Shown: positions 50,282-59,701 of the stretch, in pieces
Numbering within the stretch: position 1 is the stretch's first letter
How the letters are laid out: each line of letters starts with the position of its first letter
Origin: Fusibacter bizertensis
Lineage (GTDB): Bacteria; Bacillota; Clostridia; Peptostreptococcales; Acidaminobacteraceae
DNA length: 64,000 nucleotides
Reading direction: 5' to 3'
Assembly: GCF_029914245.1 (NCBI RefSeq)
Contig: NZ_JARYZI010000002.1
Span: forward strand, 186,001 to 250,000
Program-made: the position numbers and the translations under genes
The notes under the pieces: generated by a model
Databases searched by the model: none
What the model was told of the DNA's origin: nothing
What the model saw: the letters and a program-made list of their open reading frames with translations, nothing else

Positions 50282-53266
50282 CTATTCACTAATCATTTCT
50301 GCTTGAATTAACATATTGTATATAGAAGTTGCAGCCTCAGCATAGGTCAAATAACTTTGTGGTGCTATTTCTGATGCACTTCTTCCGTTAAAAACATTTC
50401 TGTTTAAAACATTTGATACAGCATCATATGCCCAATCTGATACCAATTCAGAATCTTCATAAGTGTTTATTTTACCAAGTTCTTCATGATTGATAATGAT
50501 ATATTGAAGTAAGCTTGAGGACATCGTCATCGCTTCTTCTCTTGTAATTAAATCACTTGATTTAAATGTACCATCCTCATAACCGCTTATGATTCCTCTT
50601 TCAACGGCAACGGCTATAGCATCTTGTTGATCACCACTTCCAATTACATCTGTGAATATGCCATCTTTTGCTACACCAGTCCTAAACAAGCCAGCACCTT
50701 TAATGAGGTACTCAACATAATCACCCCTTGTAATATTAGCTTTAGGATCAAAATTTCCAGGGTCTTGAATAACAAGTCTCGATGCCATATTATTAACATA
50801 CTTTTCAGACCACTGACCTTTAACTGCATTCACTTGTATAGGATTCCATATAACTGAATACTCAGAATTCGTAAGTGAATTTAATTTTGCATAATACACA
50901 CCATCCACTTCAAAAAGCACAGTCGGAATATGAGAAAACGTTCCGTCTTCATTATACACAATGCCCGTTGTAATTTGGGTTGGATCTACCCCTTCTGGGA
51001 TTTGAATCGTCCTAGTAACAAATTGACTAAAAGTATTTATAAAAACTTTCTGATCTGGATTAGATTTTGAAGTTACTTCAATACTAAATTCAACAGGTGG
51101 TACCACTAATGCAAACCCTTTTTCTGTTGCACTTGTCTTGATAATATTTACTTTTTCAGTTAAGACTTGATTGATTTTAAACGTGATCACTATATCTGAA
51201 GTTTCACCATTAACGTCAAACTCCTTCATAATTTTTTCAATTTGAAGCTGTTCAGAAGGAATCTTATATTCAATTCCACTGGATTTAATTGACATATCAA
51301 ACTTATTGTTTGCTAATTTATCCACTATGTTTCCATCTAGCGAAACGCTTAACTTATCTGCATCTTTTATAGTCACTGGGACTTCTAGCAGATTTCGATT
51401 ATTTGAAGTTGCTTCAGCTACAATAGCATCAATTCGATTATTTACTGTTTCTTCATCAATATCGATAGCAGCGTCTTTTGTGCCATCATTGTTTTCTTTA
51501 ATTTCCACAGTTCCAGAACTTTGTTCTTTCCCATTTACGATAATTGTTACACCCACAGGCTTAGGAGGTGGTGTCGTTGTAGGCTCAGGGTCGGGTTCTG
51601 GAGAAGGAGTTGGCGTTGGTGCAATTGGTGTGACCTCATTCGAAGCATCGGATAGACTACCATCGCCCTGACCATTTGTCGCGAAAACTGTAAATGTATA
51701 TGCAGTTCCATTGGTCAATCCTGTTATCGCTATTGGGCTTGAAGTTCCAGTAGCCACAACATTTCCCGGAGTTGATGTCACTGTATACCCTGTAATAGCT
51801 GAGTCACCAATACTAGTAGGTGCTGTAAATGAAACGCTTGCCTGTGTATTGCCTGCTGTTGCAGTGACGCTAGTCGGCTTACCAGGAACTGGAGAAGCTG
51901 TATCTGATAAATCTGAAGCAAGATCACCTAGAGAAGCTAACTCCCCAGCAGCATAGTAAACACTTGCTTCATCACTTTCTCCATTTGCCAGATCACTGAC
52001 TCTAACAAATATTCCATAACTGTTATCTGAAGTTATAGTCGGACCTGTTGTTCGAGGATCTGTACTTGTCACTATATTCATGGATAAGCCAGATCCAATA
52101 ATAGTATCAGCAGTTGCATGAGGTGAGTAAAATAAAACACCTGTCGCTCCAGAACTCACTTCTAGGGCTGACGCTTGATTATTTTTATCTAGCAAAACCT
52201 CAAATACACCTGAAACGAGATTTCCTCTTTTTTTGGTTGGTCTATCTTCATTGCCTACAAAATCATCTTGTGTGCCAAACCAAATTCTAACATTTTCAAT
52301 ATCACTTCCAGATACATTGGTGACTTTTGTCTTCATAGAGATGAATCTGCTATTCTCTTCTAAAGTATAAGCCCTCTCTATATCTAAATCTTTACTATCG
52401 ATAGTAAGGCGACCTTTTACAACGATAGTACCATATCCTTTATCGCTAGCAGTTGGGGTATAGCCCGATAAATCAAGTGCATAATTTGTTAATGCTTGAT
52501 CTACAGCAATTGTGCCCAATGCATTCCAAACATTTGCACCATCTCCACTAATACCAATAGCATAATTTAACGGATAATTGCCGAAAGTCAATGGATACCA
52601 ATTACCACCACCGAGTACGGAATCATAATAAAAAGGTTGGAGTAAGCTACCATTTGCATTAACAGATGTCTCTGTACCCGTTCCAAATCTAATCGCACTA
52701 TTGGCAAGTACAAAAGGATCACGCCACTGTGCATATAGCGTTAGATTCGCTCCCGGCATCATCAGAGCTGAGCCCCTAGGATAATTCGTCCCAGAACCGT
52801 CTGTCGCTGTATTCCAGCCAATAAGTGTCTTCCCCGTTTTAACTAATGAATCTGCATACTTAGTTGTTACAGTTGCGCCTTCTATATAATTATTTGCATC
52901 TGTGGGTATTGCCCCACCTGTTTGACCATTACCATCATATGTAACGGTATATGTCTCGCTCCATCTTGCATATAATGTAATATTCTCTCCTGGCATAGTC
53001 AAACTCGCACCCGCTTCATAAGATGTACCAGTACCATCAGGCAAAGTATTCCAGCCTATGAACTGATAGCCTATTTTATCTAGATCGCCAGCTCCTGCTA
53101 AGGTTGTACTTGTCCCCTCATCAACATCTACACTTATAGGGGCTGTTCCAGATGTGTTCGTATTGCCATCATAGGTTAATGTATAGGTTGCTACATCTCC
53201 ATAGCCAATTGGTATCGTAGATATAACCATTATCAGTAATAAAATTAAACTAAATCCTTTTTGCAT
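50282..53266 (-). CDS. Large SLH-anchored surface protein with InlB-type repeats and FN3 domain
   Basis: 994 residues. A signal peptide (about 1-23, ending near IPIGYGD) is followed by two ~75-residue InlB B-repeat-like modules (TYDGNTNTSGTAP...GYQFIGWNTLPDGTGTSYEAGASLTMPGENITLYARW, then a close second copy), a ~270-residue beta region, a fibronectin III domain (PGKPTSVTATAGNTQASVSF), a Pro/Thr/Glu linker, a second beta region, and SLH domains at the end (SEKYVNNMASRLVIQDPG, ITREEAM). It is probably an exported adhesin or cell-surface binding protein held by the SLH anchor. Confidence 0.88.
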   Translation of the reverse strand: MQKGFSLILLLIMVISTIPIGYGDVATYTLTYDGNTNTSGTAPISVDVDEGTSTTLAGAGDLDKIGYQFIGWNTLPDGTGTSYEAGASLTMPGENITLYARWSETYTVTYDGNGQTGGAIPTDANNYIEGATVTTKYADSLVKTGKTLIGWNTATDGSGTNYPRGSALMMPGANLTLYAQWRDPFVLANSAIRFGTGTETSVNANGSLLQPFYYDSVLGGGNWYPLTFGNYPLNYAIGISGDGANVWNALGTIAVDQALTNYALDLSGYTPTASDKGYGTIVVKGRLTIDSKDLDIERAYTLEENSRFISMKTKVTNVSGSDIENVRIWFGTQDDFVGNEDRPTKKRGNLVSGVFEVLLDKNNQASALEVSSGATGVLFYSPHATADTIIGSGLSMNIVTSTDPRTTGPTITSDNSYGIFVRVSDLANGESDEASVYYAAGELASLGDLASDLSDTASPVPGKPTSVTATAGNTQASVSFTAPTSIGDSAITGYTVTSTPGNVVATGTSSPIAITGLTNGTAYTFTVFATNGQGDGSLSDASNEVTPIAPTPTPSPEPDPEPTTTPPPKPVGVTIIVNGKEQSSGTVEIKENNDGTKDAAIDIDEETVNNRIDAIVAEATSNNRNLLEVPVTIKDADKLSVSLDGNIVDKLANNKFDMSIKSSGIEYKIPSEQLQIEKIMKEFDVNGETSDIVITFKINQVLTEKVNIIKTSATEKGFALVVPPVEFSIEVTSKSNPDQKVFINTFSQFVTRTIQIPEGVDPTQITTGIVYNEDGTFSHIPTVLFEVDGVYYAKLNSLTNSEYSVIWNPIQVNAVKGQWSEKYVNNMASRLVIQDPGNFDPKANITRGDYVEYLIKGAGLFRTGVAKDGIFTDVIGSGDQQDAIAVAVERGIISGYEDGTFKSSDLITREEAMTMSSSLLQYIIINHEELGKINTYEDSELVSDWAYDAVSNVLNRNVFNGRSASEIAPQSYLTYAEAATSIYNMLIQAEMISE

Positions 53267-53395
53267 TAAATACCTCCATTAATTTAAGATCTGAACCACA
53301 GATTCTTATTATTTTGCATACACTTCTTTTACCCTAAATATCAGTTGTATACCACATTAATCGTAAGTTTAGTAAACTCATCTTAATTTCTTTAC

Positions 53396-53439
53396 TTTCA
53401 GATTCTTTTCAGTATCACTTGATATAGTGTGATTATAAA
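53396..53439 (+). promoter_or_regulatory. Predicted response-regulator box and promoter of the flavocytochrome gene
   Basis: Direct repeat TTTCAG-N5-TTTCAG (53396-53412), then a candidate -10 TATAGT ten bases later (53423) and TATAAA at 53434. The same repeat precedes the b5 gene (54852-54868). The layout, an 11-base period ending about 10 bases before -10, is that of OmpR-family activators. Confidence 0.65.
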
Positions 53440-53486
53440 TTAGAAATCAAATTGAAAATAATCAATTTGAGAACGGAGGTATTTAC

Positions 53487-54824
53487 ATGAAATTTATGAT
53501 CAAGGCAACATATTTTTTAAGCCCTCTCATCTTAGTAAGCATGATTGTGATGAACAACACAGTAAAGTATACAAAATTGACATATTTGCTACCGATGATT
53601 TTTGGTGTGTTTAGTTATACATGGCTATTATGGCAATTTATATTAAGTGCTAGACCTAAGTTTATAGAAAGACAATTTGGTCTCGATAAAATTTATCGTT
53701 TTCACGGAATCATAGCTTTAGTTACTATTGGGATGATCATCATTCATAAAAGTCTATTTGAGATGATTTTTTCCGAAACCATAACTACCCAACTTGGTAG
53801 TATCGCACTTTTTCTATTTATAAGTATAAGTGTACTTTCATTACTTTTTATGTCCACAAGACTCTTAAAAAAGATTCCTTACTTAAGTGGAATCGTAAAA
53901 TTACTGAACACAATCAAAGTATTTTCATACGAACGGTTAAAACTCGTTCATAATATGACATTTATTGCACTTCTCTTCATGCAAGTGCATGTCCTCTTTA
54001 CTAGTTCTGCTCAAAATAATCCGATAATTTTCACTACCTATATGGTGTATTTTTTCATAGCAACCGCATTTTACCTCTACCATAAAATCTTTAAACCGTG
54101 GCTACTTGAAGATCATAAGTATGAGGTAGCATCCATTCAAAAAGAAACAACCGATACATGGACAATCGCTTTAACATCCAAAACTGGAGAAGTTTTTCAA
54201 TACCAACCTGGGCAGTTTGGTTTTTTTAGAATCACATCTGAAGGGATTAAAGCTGAAGAACACCCTTTTACAATTTCATCTTCACCAACGACTCGCACAC
54301 ACATCACTATCACAGTAAAAGCACTTGGTGATTTTACACAAAAAATCAAACACCTAAAAATTGGTGATTCAGTCACCGTTGAAGGTCCTTATGGAAAATT
54401 TAGCTATCTCGAATTTGAGAAAGAAAAAGCTACAGTATTTGTAGCAGGCGGTGTGGGTATTACGCCTGTTTTGAGCATGGTAAATCACATGCTTTACAAA
54501 GATACACAAAGACACGTTCTACTGATCTGGTCAGTTAAGAAAAAAGAGGATCTGATTCAATTAACTGATTTAGAAGCACTTAAGAAGCGGATGCCAAACT
54601 TCATCTTTATCCCCGTTGTTTCAAGTGACGATACTTGGACCGGCGAGCGAGGTAGACTCGACTATCACAGGATGAAAACTTGGACAGCACCCCCGCAATT
54701 TGCAGATCAAAGTACAGGTTATTTTGTCTGTGGTCCAGAGAACTTGATGAAAATGACTGTAAGTAGTCTAAAGCAACTTGGAATTTCAAAAAACCAGATT
54801 CATTATGAGCAATTTACGGTATAA
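53487..54824 (+). CDS. Ferric-reductase-like transmembrane flavocytochrome
   Basis: 445 residues. Six membrane helices carry two haem pairs: His73 and His87, His155 and His168, the H-x13/12-H spacing of ferric reductases. The cytoplasmic part binds FAD (HPFTISSSP, 259-267) and NAD(P)H (GGVGITPVLSMV from 321; VCGPENLMKMTV). Electrons should pass from NAD(P)H across the membrane to an outside acceptor. The next gene encodes a secreted b5-like haem protein, a likely partner. Ribosome site ACGGAGG before the ATG. Confidence 0.9.
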   Translation: MKFMIKATYFLSPLILVSMIVMNNTVKYTKLTYLLPMIFGVFSYTWLLWQFILSARPKFIERQFGLDKIYRFHGIIALVTIGMIIIHKSLFEMIFSETITTQLGSIALFLFISISVLSLLFMSTRLLKKIPYLSGIVKLLNTIKVFSYERLKLVHNMTFIALLFMQVHVLFTSSAQNNPIIFTTYMVYFFIATAFYLYHKIFKPWLLEDHKYEVASIQKETTDTWTIALTSKTGEVFQYQPGQFGFFRITSEGIKAEEHPFTISSSPTTRTHITITVKALGDFTQKIKHLKIGDSVTVEGPYGKFSYLEFEKEKATVFVAGGVGITPVLSMVNHMLYKDTQRHVLLIWSVKKKEDLIQLTDLEALKKRMPNFIFIPVVSSDDTWTGERGRLDYHRMKTWTAPPQFADQSTGYFVCGPENLMKMTVSSLKQLGISKNQIHYEQFTV

Positions 54825-54851
54825 ATAAAATAAATTCACATTATTTCGTGC

Positions 54852-54882
54852 TTTCATTTTATTTTCAGATAAGCCGTATAAA
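54852..54882 (+). promoter_or_regulatory. Predicted response-regulator box and promoter of the b5 gene
   Basis: TTTCAT-N5-TTTCAG (54852-54868), then TATAAA at 54877-54882. It is nearly the same as the box before the flavocytochrome gene. Two hairpins (GAACAC/GTGTTC, 54904-54930; AGTACTG/CAGTACT, 54939-54957) follow in the leader. Confidence 0.65.
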
Positions 54883-54978
54883 CTTAACTCATGAAGTAAA
54901 GCAGAACACATCACTTTTGAGTGCGTGTTCATTATATTAGTACTGTTAATCAGTACTCAACGATGAGGAGGAAAGTTT

Positions 54979-55722
54979 ATGAAAAACAAACACGGTTTAA
55001 AAATCGGAATAAGCATAGCGAGTTTAGCAATTTTGTTTCTTGCTATTTATCAATTTACATTTGCATCAACTTTTGGAGGCGGCACGTTATTCCAGTCAGA
55101 TCAATCACCTGTCGTTGGTAAATTAGTCGCAGAAAAAGTAGCTACAAATAACGTAGATAGTGTTACCACAGCTACCGTTCCCAACGAGGGTTCACAGGCT
55201 TCAAGTACGCCACCAAGTCAAGCTTCATCTAATACAGGTTTAATTACACTTGCTCAAACTTCAACTGTTCCACAAACATGGACACTTGAAGCGCTTTCGA
55301 AGTATAATGGTATGAATGGTAACCCTGCCTATATCGCTGTTAATGGTACAATTTACAATGTAACTAGTATAGGGTCATGGTCTGGTGGTGTACATCACGG
55401 TATTCGCGCAGGACAAGACGTAACAACCTTCTTTGCCTCATCACCTCACAGTGCGTCCTTACTTAATCAGGTACCAGTAATAGGCAAGATAGGCGATCCT
55501 ATAGCTAATAATGCAGGTTCACAATCACCAGCTAATGATGCTACTACAAGTGCTACCACCGTAACTGGCTCAAGTAGCAATGAAGGTCACGACTATGATT
55601 CTGAAGATGATGATCATGAAGCTTCTGATGAAGATCATGATAAATACGATAATCATAAAGACGATGATAAGTACGACGACCATGACGAACATGACGACGA
55701 TCACGAAGATGGTGATGATTGA
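54979..55722 (+). CDS. Secreted cytochrome b5-like haem protein with Asp/His-rich tail
   Basis: 247 residues. A signal peptide (about 1-30), a Ser/Thr-rich linker, a cytochrome b5-like domain at 100-172 (WTLEALSKYNG, AYIAVNGTIYNVT, GVHHGIRAGQDVTTFF, SPHSASLL; probable haem ligands His139/His140 and His157), a second linker, and a tail (about 204-247) of mostly Asp, Glu, His, Lys. The tail could bind metal. It lies after the flavocytochrome and before a two-component system, so it may be its outside electron acceptor. Confidence 0.87.
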   Translation: MKNKHGLKIGISIASLAILFLAIYQFTFASTFGGGTLFQSDQSPVVGKLVAEKVATNNVDSVTTATVPNEGSQASSTPPSQASSNTGLITLAQTSTVPQTWTLEALSKYNGMNGNPAYIAVNGTIYNVTSIGSWSGGVHHGIRAGQDVTTFFASSPHSASLLNQVPVIGKIGDPIANNAGSQSPANDATTSATTVTGSSSNEGHDYDSEDDDHEASDEDHDKYDNHKDDDKYDDHDEHDDDHEDGDD

Positions 55723-55758
55723 TTCTCATCACTAAGTAATAAATACTAGGAGATAATT

Positions 55759-56430
55759 ATGCTGATTTTACTCGCTGAAGACGATCCGAAAATTGCAAAA
55801 TTGTTGATTCATCTTTTTAGAAAAGATGGCTATCAGATAGATCACGCTAAAGATGGTGTAGAGGCGCTTCTCTACACTGAAAGCAATCAATATGACATCG
55901 TACTTTTGGATTGGATGATGCCCGAAAAATCAGGTTTAGAAGTTTGTGAAGTACTCAGAAACCGCCATTTTAATGGCGGTATTCTGATGTTAACCGCTAA
56001 AGATACCCTTGATGACAAGATCCTCGGACTTGAAAATGGTGCTGATGATTATCTCGTTAAACCTTTTGAGTACAAAGAACTCCTTGCAAGAGTTAAAGCA
56101 CTCTCACGAAGGAGTGTTCACAAACTCAATGAAGATTTACTCGTAATTGGTGACTTTACGCTTGATCGAACGCATAAAAGTGTCCTCTATCAGTCAGATG
56201 ACTTAGGCCTTTCAAACCGAGAATATCAGCTGCTGAGTTTGCTACTTGAAAACAACCGCCAAGTCGTACCACGTGATATTATTATCGATCGTGTCTGGGG
56301 ACTTGACCTTGAAATCACGCAAAATAACTTAGATGCATTTATCAAGCTGCTTAGGAAAAAAATTGAAAAATCGACTAAAGGTAATATCATCCTCAATGTC
56401 AGAGGTATTGGATATAAATTGGAGGTATAG
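55759..56430 (+). CDS. OmpR-family response regulator
   Basis: 223 residues. A receiver domain with Asp8/Asp9, phospho-acceptor Asp51 (VLLDWMMP), Lys in VKPFEYKEL, and a C-terminal winged helix (NREYQLLSLLLENNRQVVPRDIIIDRVW, LRKKIE). It is coupled to its kinase by adjacent stop and start codons (56430/56431) and probably binds the TTTCAG direct repeats before the flavocytochrome and b5 genes. Ribosome site TAGGAG. Confidence 0.92.
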   Translation: MLILLAEDDPKIAKLLIHLFRKDGYQIDHAKDGVEALLYTESNQYDIVLLDWMMPEKSGLEVCEVLRNRHFNGGILMLTAKDTLDDKILGLENGADDYLVKPFEYKELLARVKALSRRSVHKLNEDLLVIGDFTLDRTHKSVLYQSDDLGLSNREYQLLSLLLENNRQVVPRDIIIDRVWGLDLEITQNNLDAFIKLLRKKIEKSTKGNIILNVRGIGYKLEV

Positions 56431-57894
56431 ATGTTCAAACGCTTACAATTAAAAATGACGCTATACTATTCCTTGATTCTTATCGCCATACTTACAGCTA
56501 CAAATTTGAGCATATACTATGTAATGGTCAATTATAATAACTATCAGATGTCTTCTGAAATCAGTCGTATGCTTGATAGCATCAAGGGATCTGAATGGCT
56601 ATACATGGCCACTGAAGAATCTCGTATTACCAATCAAATAATCGGTCTACCTAAAATACTTATATCAAGTTCAAATGATGCCTCAAAATCTGATGATGAC
56701 GATGAAATTGAAATTGAAAGCCATGACGAAATTGATGATGATCATCCTGAAACTTCAAATTCTGAAACACCAAATTCTGAAACACCAAATGAAGAGTTAC
56801 CAATCATACTACCTGAAGTAAAAGATTTGATTATCCCTAAAACATTGGATACGTTTTCTATATACATGATTTTTGATCAATCAGATCAGCTCATTACTTG
56901 GAAGTCCAGTGATGATATATTATTTGATAAATTACTTACCAAAAGCAAGACCCTCAGGATTTCTGATGATCCTAGTATCATCACGTTAGAAGATCAGAAA
57001 AAATCATATTATCTCATGGCAAAAATGCCCATTGAAATTAACACACAAACATTAGGCTATTACGTCGTGGCTAGGGATGTTACCATCGCATATCAAACGC
57101 TTGAAAACTTATCAAAAATACTGGTTTTCAGTTTAATTGCTGGGGTTTTTGTGTCAGCTGGTCTTGGCTATCTTATAGCCGGTAGAAGCTTGCGTCCTAT
57201 TAAAGAAGCATATACATCAAAACAAGAGTTCTTAGCCAATGCTTCACATGAACTTAAAACACCTTTAAGCGTCATCCTTTTATCCACTGAAACACTCGAA
57301 GGCGAAATAGACCCCGAACTTGCTTTTCAACGACAAGTCGTCTCCGGGATTGAAGACGAAGCTCAGAAGATGAATCATCTCGTCTCACAACTGCTCTTTT
57401 TATCTAGGACCGATAGCAGTACAGCAACCGCAAAATATGAGCATTTCAATCTTTCAGAAGCACTTTCAAAAGAACTTAACGCTTATGAAAAAATCGCACA
57501 AGCAAAAGGGATACAGCTCTCTCAGACCATTACACCTGGATTGAAAATAAATGGCGATCGTAAGCAACTTCTGTCTGTGTTCTCCATCTTAATTGATAAT
57601 GCAATCAAGTATTCTAAAGATAGCGGACAAGTCTATGTCTCACTTGAAAAAAATAACGACTTAAAGCGACAAGGCGTGCGCATAACAGTAAAAGATACCG
57701 GTATTGGTATGCCAGAAGATGAACTAAAGCACATCTTTGAAAGATTCTATCGCTTAGAATCTTCACGTTCTAAAGAGACTGGCGGATACGGCCTTGGACT
57801 TGCTATCGCTAAAGAAATCATCGACCAACACAAAGGCATCATCCAAGTTAATAGCATAGAAAAAGTGGGGACCACTTTTCTTGTTGAACTTTAG
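56431..57894 (+). CDS. Sensor histidine kinase with acidic extracytoplasmic loop
   Basis: 487 residues. Two membrane helices (about 10-32 and 225-248) flank a ~190-residue outside domain. That loop has an acidic stretch at 87-107 (SDDDDEIEIESHDEIDDDH) and a short NSETP repeat. The phospho-acceptor is His273 (NASHELKTPLSV), and the ATPase has NAIKYS, KDTGIGMPEDELKHIFERFYR and GGYGLGLAIA. The acidic loop resembles the tail of the b5 protein and may sense the same metal or the protein itself. Confidence 0.9.
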   Translation: MFKRLQLKMTLYYSLILIAILTATNLSIYYVMVNYNNYQMSSEISRMLDSIKGSEWLYMATEESRITNQIIGLPKILISSSNDASKSDDDDEIEIESHDEIDDDHPETSNSETPNSETPNEELPIILPEVKDLIIPKTLDTFSIYMIFDQSDQLITWKSSDDILFDKLLTKSKTLRISDDPSIITLEDQKKSYYLMAKMPIEINTQTLGYYVVARDVTIAYQTLENLSKILVFSLIAGVFVSAGLGYLIAGRSLRPIKEAYTSKQEFLANASHELKTPLSVILLSTETLEGEIDPELAFQRQVVSGIEDEAQKMNHLVSQLLFLSRTDSSTATAKYEHFNLSEALSKELNAYEKIAQAKGIQLSQTITPGLKINGDRKQLLSVFSILIDNAIKYSKDSGQVYVSLEKNNDLKRQGVRITVKDTGIGMPEDELKHIFERFYRLESSRSKETGGYGLGLAIAKEIIDQHKGIIQVNSIEKVGTTFLVEL

Positions 57895-57911
57895 TGATTC
57901 CCCACTACCTG

Positions 57912-57940
57912 AAAGCGGTTTTATTGCCGCTTTTTTTTAT
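57912..57940 (+). terminator. Terminator after the sensor kinase gene
   Basis: Stem AAAGCGG (57912-57918) / CCGCTTT (57927-57933), T run directly after. Confidence 0.88.
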
Positions 57941-58299
57941 GCGTTTCTAATAATCGCATCGCCGATTAAGAACAACACAATACCTGACGTTCCCATCCAT
58001 ATGAGAAAAGATAAACTCCCTGCAGTCATAAAACCATCATGCTCTCTCGCTTGCATGCTTGAGTCTCTCATCTTAGCCATATTGTAGTTATAATCCATGC
58101 GAATATTGCTTTGCCCAAGCTGCGAACCAAGACCAATAACAGCGATGATTACACCCACGATACGCATCGTAGTCCCAAATTCAAAACCTTTTATGTAATA
58201 AATTGCATAACTAATTGCCACACCGATCAACACTACAGCTCCTATTTTGATGACCAGCTTACCTAAATAAACCGCTAAATCTTTTATAAATGCCTTCAT
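57937..58299 (-). CDS. Small hypothetical membrane protein
   Basis: 120 residues with three likely helices (about 15-35, 44-60, 95-115) and a Met/Asn-rich middle (NIRMDYNYNMAKMRDSSMQ). Not recognised. The ATG at 58299 has AAGGTGG upstream. It converges with the kinase gene, and its stop overlaps the kinase terminator region. Function unknown. Confidence 0.7.
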   Translation of the reverse strand: MKAFIKDLAVYLGKLVIKIGAVVLIGVAISYAIYYIKGFEFGTTMRIVGVIIAVIGLGSQLGQSNIRMDYNYNMAKMRDSSMQAREHDGFMTAGSLSFLIWMGTSGIVLFLIGDAIIRNA

Positions 58300-58486
58300 C
58301 TTTACCACCTTTCTTAACTTTTTATCAGTTTATCTGAAAAATGAGAATTTAAGATAAAATAAGTATTAAAATTTGATTATCATAGTAGACAATATAAGAT
58401 GTGTAATAAATGTCACCATGACAAATCAATTTTTATAAGATAAAATAGATTAGGGTAAACAAAAAAACTAGAAAGTGAGCAATTCC

Positions 58487-59560
58487 ATGACCTCAAACAA
58501 ACATAAAAACAAGTCTATGTCAGCAGTAGGTTTTGCAATCCTTGCAGCATTACTATATGGGATTAGTGCACCAGCTTCTAAGCTTTTACTTAAAGAACTA
58601 TCGCCTACTATGATGGCCGCACTACTATATCTCGGTGCTGGACTTGGGATGCTTTTTATAAATATCTTTCTCACCATTGGTGGCGTAGAAAAAAGTGAAG
58701 CAAGGATGACAAAAAAAGAATTACCATTTATAATTGGGATGATTTTACTCGATATAGCAGCACCCATTTTACTGATGATGGGACTTAAAACCACACATTC
58801 AGCTAATGCATCTCTTCTAAACAATTTTGAGATTGTGGCCACTGCAATAATTGCCATGCTCCTCTTCAGAGAGTCTGTTGGCAAACGTATGTGGCTTGCC
58901 ATCGGACTAATTACACTTTCCAGTCTTCTTCTTTCAATAGGCGAATCTGGAAGTCTATCATTCTCAATGGGTTCAATATTTGTTATACTCGCTTGTATCT
59001 CATGGGGATTTGAAAACAACTGTACACGCATGCTTTCCTTAAAAGATCCTCTTCAAATAGTTGTAATCAAAGGCTTTGGTTCTGGTTTTGGTGCACTCAT
59101 CATTGCTTATTTTACAAGGGGGATGAGTTATCAAACCACTTTCGTCATCCTTGCACTTTGTCTAGGTTTTGTCGCATATGGACTCAGTATCTACTTTTAC
59201 ATCAGAGCGCAGCGGACTCTCGGAGCTGCCCGTACAAGTACTTATTATGCCGCAGCACCCTTTATCGGTGTCCTCGTTTCTTGGCTGGTACTCAAAGAAA
59301 ACTTAGGAACGATGTTTCTCATTGCGCTAGGAATCATGATAATCGGTAATTATTTTGCAGTTACTGAAAAGCACAAACACACACACCATCACCCCGAACT
59401 TGCACATGACCATAAACATAGCCATGATGATGCACATCATACACACAGTCACGACTATCTTGTAAAGGGCGAACACTCTCACCTTCACGTTCATGAACCA
59501 GATATACATCGTCATGCACATACACCTGATCTTCATCATACACATACACATGCGCACTAA
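58487..59560 (+). CDS. EamA/DMT-family exporter with His-rich C-terminal tail
   Basis: 357 residues. Ten hydrophobic helices in two EamA repeats (SAVGFAILAALLYGISAPASKLLLK; FSMGSIFVILACISWGFENNCTRMLSLKDP). After the last helix a ~60-residue tail holds about 25 His, interspersed with Asp, Pro and Thr (HKHTHHHPELAHDHKHSHDD and more). The tail probably binds Zn, Ni, Co or Cu, so this may be a metal or metal-chelate exporter. The start is the ATG at 58487; a GTG at 58475 in frame is weaker. Confidence 0.87.
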   Translation: MTSNKHKNKSMSAVGFAILAALLYGISAPASKLLLKELSPTMMAALLYLGAGLGMLFINIFLTIGGVEKSEARMTKKELPFIIGMILLDIAAPILLMMGLKTTHSANASLLNNFEIVATAIIAMLLFRESVGKRMWLAIGLITLSSLLLSIGESGSLSFSMGSIFVILACISWGFENNCTRMLSLKDPLQIVVIKGFGSGFGALIIAYFTRGMSYQTTFVILALCLGFVAYGLSIYFYIRAQRTLGAARTSTYYAAAPFIGVLVSWLVLKENLGTMFLIALGIMIIGNYFAVTEKHKHTHHHPELAHDHKHSHDDAHHTHSHDYLVKGEHSHLHVHEPDIHRHAHTPDLHHTHTHAH

Positions 59561-59580
59561 TTGCTAAACATAAATGCAAT

Positions 59581-59630
59581 CTAGTATTTACTCGTTGATG
59601 TCTAACGAAGTCAATACTAGATTTTTTTTA
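59581..59630 (+). terminator. Terminator of the His-tail exporter gene
   Basis: CTAGTATT (59581-59588) / AATACTAG (59613-59620), with CTCGTT/AACGAAG inside and a T run after. Confidence 0.88.
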
Positions 59631-59701
59631 CTTTAATCCCGACTTAATATTTTTTTAATGTCTAAGTGGTATGTTGTTAACAGATAGAAGGAGGATTTAA
59701 T

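Noticed and set aside
51306-51671. Plus-strand open frame in the large SLH gene
   Set aside because: It is the reverse complement of the Pro/Thr/Glu linker and neighbouring beta region; low-complexity shadow with no ribosome site.
58468-59031. Minus-strand open frame inside the His-tail exporter gene
   Set aside because: Antisense to a clear EamA protein, no ribosome site, odd Ser/Ile-rich composition typical of a shadow frame.
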